Position numbers and translations under genes: made by a program. A stretch of 64,000 nucleotides of DNA from Rhodococcus sp. Leaf247 (GTDB lineage: Bacteria > Actinomycetota > Actinomycetes > Mycobacteriales > Mycobacteriaceae), in assembly GCF_001426185.1 (NCBI RefSeq), contig NZ_LMRP01000001.1, positions 1,900,765 to 1,964,764 on the forward strand, given 5' to 3'. This document shows positions 1 to 12,216 of this stretch, in pieces. Under the pieces are notes generated by a model, which was given only the letters and a program-made list of their open reading frames with translations, did no database searches and had not been told where the DNA came from. How positions within the stretch are numbered: position 1 is the stretch's first letter; every line of letters begins with the position of its first letter.

Positions 1-57
1 AGCAAGCAGGGCAAGCACGATCAGTTCGCCGGCGGCACCCAGGTCGTCAAGAAGTAA
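1..57 (+). CDS. 3' end of an unidentified protein (truncated by the window edge)
   Basis: The first 57 bases read as one open frame ending in TAA and give a lysine-rich tail ending GGTQVVKK. The start lies outside the window. A GC-rich hairpin 19 bases after the stop fits the end of a transcription unit, which supports this being a real gene end. Eighteen residues are too few to name a family. Confidence 0.5.
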   Translation, partial: SKQGKHDQFAGGTQVVKK

Positions 58-75
58 CACCGTTCGCGGCGCCTC

Positions 76-105
76 GGGCGCGGATCCCTCGCGGGATTCG
101 CGCCC
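76..105 (+). terminator. GC-rich hairpin after the truncated first gene
   Basis: GGGCGCG (76-82) pairs with CGCGCCC (99-105), and part of the intervening sequence can extend the stem. It follows the stop codon of the first gene and precedes the transporter gene, so it is a plausible terminator. There is no clear T-tract, so its efficiency is uncertain. Confidence 0.4.
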
Positions 106-133
106 GTCGTCGTCTCGGTGCTTGGATCGACCG

Positions 134-877
134 GTGACTGCAACCAACTCCACTGCCACCGACGGCGACACTCCGTCTGGACAGGCCTCGTTCGCCCACA
201 TCAGCCGGGGCTTCTACCCCGCCATCGTCGCTCTTTTCGTGGCGGTTCTGCTGATCTCGAACGTGGCCGCCAGCAAGGGTGTCGCCTTCTTCGCCTCGTC
301 CGACGTCTCGCTCGGGCCTTTCCAGGTGCTGCCGATCAACACCGACGGCGCCTTCTTCCTCTTCCCCCTCGCCTACATCCTCGGTGACGTCCTCAGCGAG
401 GTGTACGGCCTCAAGGCGACGCGCCGCGCCATCTACCTGGGCTTCGGATCGCTCCTGCTCACCTCGGTGTGCTTCTGGATCGCGATCGAACTCCCCGCGG
501 CCTCGTTCTACGAGAACCAGGCAGCACTCGAGACCGTCGTCGGCGTCGTGCCCCGTCTGGTCCTCGCCGGACTCGCCGGCTACACCGTCGGACAGCTGCT
601 GAATTCCATCGTGCTGGTGAAGATCAAGGAACGCACGAAGGAGAAGCACCTGTGGGCCCGGCTCATCGGGTCGACCGTCGTCGGCGAATTCTTCGACACA
701 CTGATCTTCTGCAGCATCGCAGCCGGCGTCATCGGCATCACGACGGGCGCCGACTTCGTCAACTACGTCATCGTCGGCTTCCTGTGGAAGACCCTCGTCG
801 AGGTGCTGGTCCTCCCCATCACCTACGCCGTGATCGCGTACATCAAGAAGCGCGAGCCGACCTACTCCCCGGACTGA
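134..877 (+). CDS. yhhQ: Queuosine precursor transporter, YhhQ/VUT (DUF165) family
   Basis: Predicted integral membrane protein of 247 residues with about six hydrophobic segments. It carries two conserved stretches of the family: ILGDVLSEVYGL near residue 80, and STVVGEFFDTLIF in the second half. Family members import queuosine precursors such as preQ0, preQ1 or queuine. The partner enzyme gene tgt lies immediately downstream in convergent orientation, which supports the assignment. The GTG at 134 is preferred. A TTG at 122 is the other in-frame start, and neither has a strong ribosome binding site. No queuosine biosynthesis genes are in the window, so a salvage role is inferred. Confidence 0.85.
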   Translation: MTATNSTATDGDTPSGQASFAHISRGFYPAIVALFVAVLLISNVAASKGVAFFASSDVSLGPFQVLPINTDGAFFLFPLAYILGDVLSEVYGLKATRRAIYLGFGSLLLTSVCFWIAIELPAASFYENQAALETVVGVVPRLVLAGLAGYTVGQLLNSIVLVKIKERTKEKHLWARLIGSTVVGEFFDTLIFCSIAAGVIGITTGADFVNYVIVGFLWKTLVEVLVLPITYAVIAYIKKREPTYSPD

Positions 878-889
878 CCCCACCCCCGC

Positions 890-957
890 CCCCGCGAGTA
901 CGTCGATACTGTCGCTGTCGAGCACGACATCACGACACTATGGACGTACTCGCGGGG
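890..957. terminator. Long inverted repeat between convergent yhhQ and tgt
   Basis: CCCCGCGAGTACGTC (890-904) is a perfect inverse of GACGTACTCGCGGGG (943-957), separated by 38 bases. It starts 13 bases after the yhhQ stop and ends 9 bases before the tgt stop. A shared bidirectional terminator is the simplest reading. The arm is followed by AGTTTT on the plus strand, which helps in that direction. Confidence 0.55.
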
Positions 958-965
958 AGTTTTGG

Positions 966-4122
<3,157 letters not shown>

Positions 4123-4126
<4 letters not shown>

Positions 4127-5856
4127 GAGACACCTGCTGCGGTGCGCTGCGAGTCGACGATCTCCGCGTAGGTCGGACATGTCTCGAGCAACTCGTCGTG
4201 AGTGCCGAGTCCGACCATCCTTCCGTCGTCGAGGACGACGATGCGGTCGGCATCACGGATGGTGGACACGCGCTGTGCGACGACGATCACGCAGGCATCG
4301 CGGGTGATGGGGCGCAACGCCTCCCGGAGATTCGCATCGGTCGTCAGATCCAGCGCCGAGAACGCGTCGTCGAAGACGTAGATGCTCGGACGGCGGATGA
4401 TCGCGCGGGCGATGGCGAGCCTCTGACGCTGCCCGCCGGAGACGGTGGTGCCACCCTGGGCGACCGGGGTCTCGAGTCCCTCGGGCATGTCGCGGACGAA
4501 GTCGGCGGCCTGCGCGATCTCGAGCGCCTCCCACATCTCGGCCTCCGTGGCGTCCTCCTTGCCGTATCGGAGGTTCGAGGCGATGGTGCCGGAGAACAGG
4601 AACGGCCGCTGCGGGATCAGGCCGATCTCCGCTCGCAGGACTTCCGGATCCAGTTCTCGCACATCGGTTCCGCCCACACGTACCGTTCCGTCCGTCGTAT
4701 CGATGAGTCGGGGAACGAGATTGACCAGGGTCGTCTTACCCGAGCCGGTACTGCCGATCACGGCGGTGGTGGTTCCGGCGTCGGCGCGGAACGACACATC
4801 GCAGAGCACCGGGTAGTCGGCGGCGGGGTACGCGAAGCCGGCGCCGTCGAACTCGACGGTCGACGGTGCCGACGCGAAGCCGATCGGCTTCGCCGCGGGG
4901 ACGACGGAGGAGTCGGTGCCCAGCACCTCCATGATCCGCTCGGCGCAGACGCTGGCGCGCGGAATCATCATCGCGATGAACGACGCCATGATCACCGACA
5001 TCAGGATCTGCATGATGTAACTGAGAAGCGCTGTCAGAGAACCGATCTGCATGCGACCCTCGTCGACGGCGTGGCCACCGAACCAGATCACGGCCGCGCT
5101 GGTGACGTTGCTGATCAGCATGACGACGGGGAACATCAGAGCCATCAAACGACCGACCTGCAGCGCGGTCGCGGTGAGGGCGGTGTTCGCGTCGTCGAAA
5201 CGCTCGGCCTCGTAGGGCTCGCGGACGAAGGCGCGGACCACTCGGATACCGGTGATCTGCTCGCGCAGAACACGGTTCACGGTGTCGATGCGGGTCTGCA
5301 TCACCTTGAACGCCGGCACCATCCGGACGACGACGAAGCCCATGCTGACGGCAAGCAACGGGACGGCGATACCCAGCAGCCAGGACAGTCCGAAGTCCTC
5401 GCGCAGCGCCATGACGATGCCGCCGACGCACATGATGGGTGCCATCACCAGAATGGTGCAGCCCATCAGGACCACCATCTGGACCTGCTGCACGTCGTTG
5501 GTGTTGCGGGTGATCAATGACGGTGCGCCGAAGGTCCCGACCTCACGGGCGGAGAACGTACCCACCCGGTCGAGCAGCGCTCCGCGGATGTCGCGACCGG
5601 CCGCCATGGCCGCTCGCGCTCCGAAGTAGACGCCGCCGATCGAACAGGCGATCTGCACGGCCGACACCAGGAGCATGAGGGTGCCGGTCGACAGGATGTA
5701 GCCGGTGTCGCCCGTCGTCACGCCGTTGTCGATGATGTCGGCGTTCAGACTGGGCAGGTACAGCGAGGCCACGGTGGCCACGAACTGCAGCACCACCACG
5801 CCCGTCAGCGGTCCCCGGTACGGGGCCAGGTAACGACGGAGAAGTGAAATCAACAC
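4123..5856 (-). CDS. ABC exporter half-transporter, degenerate ATP site subunit
   Basis: This 577-residue protein has six predicted membrane helices followed by a nucleotide-binding domain with GSTGSGKT, VSGGQRQRLAIARA and a Walker B reading FDDAFSALD. Asp replaces the catalytic Glu (about residue 497), as in the degenerate site of heterodimeric exporters such as TM287/288. The partner encoded next keeps the Glu, so one competent and one degenerate site are expected. The start is GTG with a GAAGGAAGGAAG stretch upstream. It lies 54 bases downstream of the MMPL gene on the same strand. Confidence 0.9.
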
Positions 5857-5910
5857 GTCGTGCTTCCTTCCTTCAGGGCGGACGGGTCGTGGTGGGTGCA
5901 GGTCATCGGA

Positions 5911-8226
5911 TCACAGCGTATTCGCCGGTACCCGCTCGTCGGTCGGCCTCGTGAGCTTCTCGCCCTCGATGTCCACGTTCGGCAGGATCTTGTCCAGCCA
6001 CTTCGGCAGGTACCAGGCCTTGTCGCCGAGCAGCGCCATGACCGCGGGGATCAGGATCATGCGGACGATGAAGGCGTCGAAGAACACGGCGGCCGCGAGA
6101 GCGAAGCCGATGGACTTGATGAACGAGTCCGGCTCGAGCATGAACGCTGCGAACACCGAGATCATGATGACCGCCGCGGCCGCGACGACGCGGGCGCCGT
6201 ATTTGAAGCCCGTGACGATGGCGTCGCTCGCGTTCGCGCCGTGGACGTACGCCTCCCGCATCCGGGACACCAGGAAGACCTGGTAGTCCATCGCGAGTCC
6301 GAAGACCACACCGATCAGGAAGATCGGCATGAAGCTGACGATGGGCTGCGGGTTGGAGATCAGCCCCAGTCCGCCTTCCTGGAAGATGAAGACGGTGGCA
6401 CCGAAGGTGGCGAGCACGCTGAGCAGGAAGCCCAGTGTCGCCGTCAGCGGCACCAGGATCGACCGGAACACGACCATGAGCAGCAGGAATGCCAGTCCGA
6501 CGACGACTGCGAGGTAGGGGATCAGGGCCTTCTGGAGCCGATCCGAGACGTCGATCTCGAGCGCGGTCTGGCCTGTGACGCCGTAGGTGACGCCGTACTC
6601 GGATTCCAGACCACCCTGGGCGTCGCGCAGCGCGGTCACCAGGTTCTGCGTGTCCTCGCTGATCGGTGAGCTCTTGGGAGTCACCGACACCAGGGCGGTG
6701 TCGCCCGCCGGGTTGAGCCCGGCCTGCTGTGCGTTGGTCACGTCGGGTTCCGCCGCCGCCTTGTCGACGACAGCCTGGAAGGCCGCCGTCCGATCGGCCT
6801 CGGGGACGTTGCTCGCGTCCACGACCATCAGCAGCTGACCGTTGCGTCCCGGGCCGAAGCCCTGGTCGACCAGGTCGTACGCCTCACGAGCGGGGGTACC
6901 CGGCTCGGCGGTGGCCACCGACGGAAGCGCCAGTCGCAGCGACGTCATCGGACCGGCGATGACACCGAGGATCACGACGCCGACGATGAGGACCAGTGCG
7001 GGACGCTTGATCACCATGCGCACCCACCGCAGACCGTTGGTCGGCTTGTCGTCGTGCTCCGGGTCCGGGACGGTGCGGATCTTGCCGGCGAAGGCCTTCT
7101 TGCCGAACAGACCGAGCACCGCGGGAAGCATCGTCAAGGCGACGAGGACGGCGACGAACACGCCGAAGCCCGCGGCGAGACCCATCTGCGAGAGGAACGG
7201 GATGCCGACGACGCGGAGGGCGACCAGGGCGATGAGCACGGTGGTTCCGGCGAAGACGACGGCGCTTCCCGCGGTACCGACGGCGCGTGCGGCGGCCTCT
7301 TCTCGGTCGTCCGTCTCGCTGAGCTCGTTGCGGAAGCGGGCGACGATGAAGAGGGAGTAGTCGATGGCGACGGCGAGACCGATCATGATGGCCAGGATGG
7401 GCGTGAACTGCGTGAGTTCCGCGAAGCCCGATGCGGTCGTGATGGTCAGGCTCGTGACGCCGATTCCGACGATGGCGGTGATCAGCGGCAGTCCGGCGGC
7501 GACCAGCGATCCGAACATGACGACGAGGACGACTGCGGCGACGGCGAGGCCGATGAGTTCGGCACTACCCCCGGGAGGTTCGTTGGCCTGCATCGCGCTT
7601 CCGCCGATCTCGACGGTCAGCCCGGCGTCCCGCGCCGGCTGCGCTGCCTCGTCGAGCTGCGTGCGCACGTCTGCGGTGACGTCGGTGACGGTGCCGGACA
7701 GCGGAACCTGCAGGATTCCGATGGTCTTGTCGGGTGAGAGCGGAGACACGGCGGCGGCGTTCGCCGCGGAGACATCGGGGGCGAGACCGGCCTCCGCGTA
7801 CTGATCGACGATCGCTTGGTTGCCGGCGATCGGATCGAGGAGCGGCATGGCACCCTCGGGCACTGGGCCGGCGTCGGGATCGGCCTTCGCCGTGTCCTTC
7901 ACCGCGGCGATCCCGCGGATGTTCGCGATGACGCTGTCGATGGCCGCGGTGTTCTCGGGCGAGTCGAGCGTGGTTCCGGAGGGGGCCTGGAACACGTACT
8001 GAGCGCTGGCGGACGTCAGCGGATCCTCACCGCCGCCGAATCGCTCCTTCTGCAGATCCAGCGCTGCCTGAGCGGGGGTACCGGGAATGGAGAACGAGGT
8101 GCTCGTCGGACCGGACAGCGTGGCTGCACCGATTCCCGCCAGAACCAGGATCGCGAGCCAGATCGGCAGCACGATGCCTTTCCGACGGTACGAGAACCGT
8201 CCTATGCGATACAGGAAGGTGGCCAT
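5911..8226 (-). CDS. MMPL/RND-family membrane transporter
   Basis: This is a 771-residue transporter with about 12 membrane helices in two homologous halves. Each half has a periplasmic loop domain followed by a helix cluster. Actinobacterial MMPL proteins move lipids or drugs across the inner membrane using proton motive force. The ATG at 8226 is chosen because GAGGAGAAC sits just upstream and the protein then begins MATFLYRIGRFSYRRK directly before the first helix. A TetR gene lies 50 bases upstream on the same strand, a common arrangement for a self-regulated pump. The substrate cannot be read from the sequence. Confidence 0.9.
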   Translation of the reverse strand: MATFLYRIGRFSYRRKGIVLPIWLAILVLAGIGAATLSGPTSTSFSIPGTPAQAALDLQKERFGGGEDPLTSASAQYVFQAPSGTTLDSPENTAAIDSVIANIRGIAAVKDTAKADPDAGPVPEGAMPLLDPIAGNQAIVDQYAEAGLAPDVSAANAAAVSPLSPDKTIGILQVPLSGTVTDVTADVRTQLDEAAQPARDAGLTVEIGGSAMQANEPPGGSAELIGLAVAAVVLVVMFGSLVAAGLPLITAIVGIGVTSLTITTASGFAELTQFTPILAIMIGLAVAIDYSLFIVARFRNELSETDDREEAAARAVGTAGSAVVFAGTTVLIALVALRVVGIPFLSQMGLAAGFGVFVAVLVALTMLPAVLGLFGKKAFAGKIRTVPDPEHDDKPTNGLRWVRMVIKRPALVLIVGVVILGVIAGPMTSLRLALPSVATAEPGTPAREAYDLVDQGFGPGRNGQLLMVVDASNVPEADRTAAFQAVVDKAAAEPDVTNAQQAGLNPAGDTALVSVTPKSSPISEDTQNLVTALRDAQGGLESEYGVTYGVTGQTALEIDVSDRLQKALIPYLAVVVGLAFLLLMVVFRSILVPLTATLGFLLSVLATFGATVFIFQEGGLGLISNPQPIVSFMPIFLIGVVFGLAMDYQVFLVSRMREAYVHGANASDAIVTGFKYGARVVAAAAVIMISVFAAFMLEPDSFIKSIGFALAAAVFFDAFIVRMILIPAVMALLGDKAWYLPKWLDKILPNVDIEGEKLTRPTDERVPANTL

Positions 8227-8276
8227 GGAAGTTCTCCTCGTTCGGGTGTTCGTGCTGGTGACGGGCGGGTGCGTGA

Positions 8277-8924
8277 TCAGTCGGGCGGGAGCGGGGTGGA
8301 GCCGGTGAGCGGTTGCCGGAGTCCGCATTCGAGCTGTTGCATCGCGAGACGAACCACCTCACCGGCGGATTCCGCTGTGGTGGAACCCTTCTCGGATGCC
8401 TCCGCGAAGAAGGCGAGTGCGGCGCTGACGATGGCACCCACTGCGGCCTGCACCAGCGAGGGGTACAGGTCGCGGTCGGGATCGAGCCCGGTGCGCCGAG
8501 CGACGGCTTTCTTGAACGCTGCCGAGAGCGATCGGTCGAACTCGAGTTTCTTTGCCAACAGCGCCGGCGACTCCTCGACGAACCGTGCGATCGCGACGGT
8601 CTCGGTGAGCTCTCGTTCCGGATCGTCGACGATCTGGAAGACGATGGCGCGCACCGTATCCCAGAAGTCCTCGTCCTGCGGACGGTGCTCGATGAGGTCC
8701 ACCCACTCGAACGCTGCCTGCTCGAGGTAGTACAGCGCCGCTTCTTCCTTGCTGGAGAAATAGTTGTGGAACGTGCGCGTCGACACCCCCGCGTCGCGGG
8801 CGATCGCCTCCGCGGTCACGGTGTCGAAACCCTGTTGCCGACCGAGGCGGATGGCGGCAGCACTCAACGCTGCACGGGTCTCCGCCTTCTTGCGGTCACG
8901 TAGTCCGGAACTCACGGGATCCAC
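8277..8924 (-). CDS. TetR-family regulator of the MMPL transporter
   Basis: This 215-residue protein has an N-terminal helix-turn-helix (about residues 12-60, with VTAEAIARDAGVSTRTFHNY) and a divergent ligand-binding C-terminus of the kind seen in TetR proteins. It is the first gene of the run tetR-MMPL and probably represses it in response to a pump substrate. The start is GTG at 8924; another GTG at 8915 is equally possible. No clear palindrome was identified in the 84-base upstream gap. Confidence 0.88.
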   Translation of the reverse strand: MDPVSSGLRDRKKAETRAALSAAAIRLGRQQGFDTVTAEAIARDAGVSTRTFHNYFSSKEEAALYYLEQAAFEWVDLIEHRPQDEDFWDTVRAIVFQIVDDPERELTETVAIARFVEESPALLAKKLEFDRSLSAAFKKAVARRTGLDPDRDLYPSLVQAAVGAIVSAALAFFAEASEKGSTTAESAGEVVRLAMQQLECGLRQPLTGSTPLPPD

Positions 8925-9008
8925 AGTACGGAAGTTGCGCGAGTCGGCAAGTTTGCAGTGACGTGCACTTTTGTGACGCTCACCACGCAGAGTGCAGGTT
9001 TCAGTCGA

Positions 9009-9581
9009 TCAAGGAGTGAGCCATCGCTTCACGCGGGCCGTGATGAACGGAAGAAGCACGTACACCATGACAGGGGTGCTGACGAGGGTGATCAGGAGAG
9101 TTCTGACGACGAGACCGAGCGAAAGATACTCGGACACAAGAAAGTTCATGACAAGCGACAGGGGGAAGAACGCCGACCAGATGACGATCGCCTGCTTCCA
9201 GCGCGGCGGCGGAGCACCCACCACTCGCACGGCGTCGGTCAAGGTCGACTGTGGTTCGAACCACCCTTCGACACCGGTGAGGCGATGCGTCACATGGTCG
9301 TCGGCGACGCCCACGCCGCGAGCAACCCACGCCCGGCGGAACGGTGAGGACAGCCACTCCTGGAGGTGTGCGTCCGAATCGAAGCGGTAGAGCACGTAGT
9401 ACTCGTACGGGTCCGCGGACGAGCGCAGCCATCCGCCTCCGAGGAAGCCGTCGAACGTGCGGAGGACGCTGATACCTGCGTCGGTCCACGCAACGAAGTC
9501 CTGCTCACGACCCGGCGTGATCCGGCGTGCCACCGACGTGGTGACCGCGGAACCCCGCGGCGAGTCGTGTGTGTCGGTCAT
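9009..9581 (-). CDS. Antibiotic biosynthesis monooxygenase (ABM) domain protein with membrane tail
   Basis: This 190-residue protein has two parts. Residues about 10-100 resemble the small ferredoxin-like ABM fold (TSVARRITPGREQDFVAW, then YEYYVLYRFDSDAHLQEW). Residues about 125-185 contain two hydrophobic segments ending in a basic tail. The fusion places a heme-degrading or quinol-oxygenase-like domain on the inner face of the membrane. No enzymatic activity can be assigned. It starts with ATG 30 bases upstream of a small ORF on the same strand. Confidence 0.75.
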   Translation of the reverse strand: MTDTHDSPRGSAVTTSVARRITPGREQDFVAWTDAGISVLRTFDGFLGGGWLRSSADPYEYYVLYRFDSDAHLQEWLSSPFRRAWVARGVGVADDHVTHRLTGVEGWFEPQSTLTDAVRVVGAPPPRWKQAIVIWSAFFPLSLVMNFLVSEYLSLGLVVRTLLITLVSTPVMVYVLLPFITARVKRWLTP

Positions 9582-9611
9582 GTCGAGCCAGAGTCGGCAG
9601 TGCGCCCGCGG

Positions 9612-9749
9612 TCAGGACTTCTCGGAGAAGAGCTGCCCGTAGACGGGTGCAGTGGCATTGGCGGCGTCACGCGCGGCCGACGTCGCGGGAGCCTCGACGG
9701 GCTCGGAGTCGGCGGTGACGGGTGCGAGGAAAAGTGAGACGGGTTCCAT
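9612..9749 (-). CDS. Small hypothetical protein, 45 residues
   Basis: An ATG at 9749 is preceded by AAGGGG at ribosome-binding distance and opens a frame of 45 codons, starting MEPVSLFLAPVTADSEP and ending GQLFSEKS. It is Ala/Pro/Val-rich with mostly G or C at third positions, like its neighbours. No family is recognised. It precedes the ABM-domain gene on the same strand and could be co-transcribed with it. Small size keeps the call tentative. Confidence 0.45.
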   Translation of the reverse strand: MEPVSLFLAPVTADSEPVEAPATSAARDAANATAPVYGQLFSEKS

Positions 9750-10125
9750 GAAAAACCCCTTCTATGGAGAGCGGACGAGCAGATCGTCGAACAGAGTCCC
9801 CCGCGACAAGAAGTGCGGAGGGGGTGGTCACAGTGTCGGGTAATCCGACTACGGGAGTCGCAGGATCGACCGCGGACTCTTCGCTGTACCTATGTTGCAC
9901 CCTACTCCACGACGTCGACACCACCCGCCTCGCGACACGCACATGGGGAACGGACTGGTGAACTGTGCACTGCAGAGCCGGAAACTGGATCGTCGGACTG
10001 TCGACGCCGTGGCCTCCCTGTGCCACACTTGTGACGCAGGCGTGACCTCTTACTTCGTGTGCGCACCCGACTGCCAGTGACCGACAGCCGTGGAACGAAG
10101 AGTCCACAGGAAACCGAGGTAGCCA
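9750..10125. other. 376-base intergenic region between the small ORF and the desaturase gene
   Basis: No convincing gene is seen here; short frames on the plus strand lack ribosome binding sites and resemble no family. The region must contain the divergent promoters for the small ORF and the desaturase. GAGGTAGCCA precedes the desaturase GTG. No clear palindrome or riboswitch-like fold was recognised. Confidence 0.5.
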
Positions 10126-11187
10126 GTGTCCGTCACCTCCGAACGGCCCCGTGACAAGTTCATCAGCTCGTACACCGAGCTGTCCGTCGCGGTGCGCGCC
10201 TCCGGCCTGATGGAGCGACGCCGGGGTTTCTACATCTCGCGCATCTTCGCGACCGTCTTCGCCTTCTTCGCGGTCTGGGTCGGCGCCTTCCTTCTCGGCG
10301 ACTCCTGGTGGCAGCTCGGCCTCGCGGTCGTCCTGGCTCTCGTCAGCACTCAGTTCGGCTTCCTCGGCCACGACGGAGCACACCGTCAGATGTTCGACTC
10401 GTCCAAAGCCAACGAGTGGACGGCGCGGATCCTGTCGGGAACGTTCGCCGGGCTGTCCTTGCACTGGTGGCAGGGCAAGCACAGCAAGCACCACAATGCG
10501 CCGAACCAGATCGGCAAGGACCCCGACATCGGCAACGGGCCGATCGCCTTCGTGCCCGAGTACGCCGCCGGCAGGACCGGCATCTACGGGGCGCTGACTC
10601 GTCGTCAGGGCTGGCTCTTCTTCCCGCTCCTGACTCTCGAAGGCGCGGTGCTTCATATCGCGAGCGTGCGAACGTTGCTGGGGTCCAAGGAGATCAAGTA
10701 CCGCAAGCTAGAACTCGGCTTGATCGCACTGCGGCTCACCGTCGGATTCGTGTTGCCGTTCCTGGCCATGCCCGCAGGCCTGGCCATCGGATTCATCCTC
10801 GTCCACCTCGGCGTCTTCGGCGTCCTGCTGGGTGGATCGTTCGCGCCCAACCACAAGGGCATGCCGCTGGTACCCGCCGGCGTGAAGGTCGACTTCCTGC
10901 GGCGCCAGGTCCTGATGTCGCGCAACGTCGACGGCGGACCGGTCACCGACTTCATGATGGGCGGTCTGAACTACCAGATCGAGCATCACCTGTTCCCGAG
11001 CATGCCGCGGCCCAACCTGAAGAAGGTCCGGCCGATGGTTCGGGAGCATTGCGAGAAGCACGGCGTCACCTACACCGAGACCTCGCTGGTCCGGTCGTAC
11101 GGCATCGTCGTCCGCTACCTCAACGCGGTCGGGCTCTCGCACCGCGATCCGTTCGACTGCCCGCTGGTGCGCACCTACCGAGGCTGA
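10126..11187 (+). CDS. Membrane fatty acid desaturase (front-end / linoleoyl-CoA type)
   Basis: This 353-residue di-iron membrane desaturase has three histidine boxes: HDGAH (82-86), HSKHH (119-123) and QIEHH (284-288). The Gln in the third box is typical of delta-5/6-type and DesA3-like enzymes. It should insert a double bond into acyl chains using electrons from a reductase such as the one at 22.7 kb. The GTG start has GAGG about 8 bases upstream. The gene is followed 42 bases later by a sterol-desaturase-family gene, and the two may be co-transcribed. Confidence 0.9.
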   Translation: MSVTSERPRDKFISSYTELSVAVRASGLMERRRGFYISRIFATVFAFFAVWVGAFLLGDSWWQLGLAVVLALVSTQFGFLGHDGAHRQMFDSSKANEWTARILSGTFAGLSLHWWQGKHSKHHNAPNQIGKDPDIGNGPIAFVPEYAAGRTGIYGALTRRQGWLFFPLLTLEGAVLHIASVRTLLGSKEIKYRKLELGLIALRLTVGFVLPFLAMPAGLAIGFILVHLGVFGVLLGGSFAPNHKGMPLVPAGVKVDFLRRQVLMSRNVDGGPVTDFMMGGLNYQIEHHLFPSMPRPNLKKVRPMVREHCEKHGVTYTETSLVRSYGIVVRYLNAVGLSHRDPFDCPLVRTYRG

Positions 11188-11229
11188 ACTACACGCAATG
11201 GTGTGACCGCGATCACGTAGAGTGTTGCG

Positions 11230-12216
11230 GTGATCGCAGACGTGTGGAACTCCCTTCCGGGGCCTCTCCGGGACCCGGTGGCACTGGCGGTGCCCGCTTT
11301 CCTCGTCCTGCTGGCACTGGAGTGGACCGCGGCAGTGATCCTGGAACGTCGAGGCGCCTCGGAGCCGACCGACGCAGCCGACAGGCCAGGGCGCGGGACC
11401 TACCTCCGCGCCGACGCCCGCGCGTCCATCTCGATGGGCCTGGTCTCCATCGTCACCACGACGGTCTGGAAAACCGTTGCCCTACTGGGATATTCGGTCA
11501 TCTACGCGTATGTCGCGCCGTGGCACCTACCGTCCGACCAGTGGTACACGTGGGTCGTCCTGCTGCTCGGTGTCGACGTGCTCTTCTACTGGTACCACCG
11601 CATCGCGCACCGCACGCGCGTCATCTGGGCGACGCATCAGGCTCATCACTCCAGTGAGTACTTCAACTTCAGTACCGCCCTGCGGCAGAAGTGGAACAAC
11701 AGCGGCGAGATCGTCATGTGGCTGCCCCTGCCCCTCCTCGGCATCCCGCCGTGGATGGTGTTCACGGGCTTCGCCATCAACCTCGTCTACCAGTTCTGGG
11801 TGCACACCGAACGTATCGACCGCATGCCACGGTGGTTCGAATTCGTCTTCAACACCCCGTCCCACCACCGCGTGCACCACGGGAACGACAAGGAATACCT
11901 CGACAAGAACTACGCGGGAATCCTGATCGTCTGGGACCGGATGTTCGGAACCTATGCGCCCGAGACCTTCCGTCCGCACTACGGCTTGACGACGCCGGTG
12001 AACACCTTCGACATCCTGAAGCTCCAGACACACGAGTACGCCGCCATCGCACGGGATGTGCGAACGGCGGCGACCCTCCGTCAGAAACTCGGATACGTGT
12101 TCGGTCCTCCCGGCTGGGCACCGGAGCGTCAGGCCGCGGCGAGCGTGACCAGGAAGTCGACGGAGCCGGCCGGGTCGACCGTCACGAACCCGAGCGACGG
12201 CGGCTCGATGCCGTAG
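11230..12216 (+). CDS. Sterol desaturase / fatty acid hydroxylase family protein
   Basis: This 328-residue membrane protein has the family's histidine clusters HRIAH (123-127), HQAHH (about 136-140) and HHRVHH (212-217), which are di-iron ligands. About four membrane helices precede and separate them. Bacterial members hydroxylate lipids, carotenoids or hopanoid-like substrates; the substrate here is unknown. The start is GTG. The last 88 bases overlap the 3' end of the opposing YceI gene. The final roughly 30 residues are low-complexity, so the natural end lies in overlapping sequence. Confidence 0.85.
   Translation: MIADVWNSLPGPLRDPVALAVPAFLVLLALEWTAAVILERRGASEPTDAADRPGRGTYLRADARASISMGLVSIVTTTVWKTVALLGYSVIYAYVAPWHLPSDQWYTWVVLLLGVDVLFYWYHRIAHRTRVIWATHQAHHSSEYFNFSTALRQKWNNSGEIVMWLPLPLLGIPPWMVFTGFAINLVYQFWVHTERIDRMPRWFEFVFNTPSHHRVHHGNDKEYLDKNYAGILIVWDRMFGTYAPETFRPHYGLTTPVNTFDILKLQTHEYAAIARDVRTAATLRQKLGYVFGPPGWAPERQAAASVTRKSTEPAGSTVTNPSDGGSMP

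Noticed and set aside
9667-10656. A 329-codon minus-strand frame over the desaturase promoter and 5' end
   Set aside because: It is antisense to a clear desaturase and has shadow-like composition.
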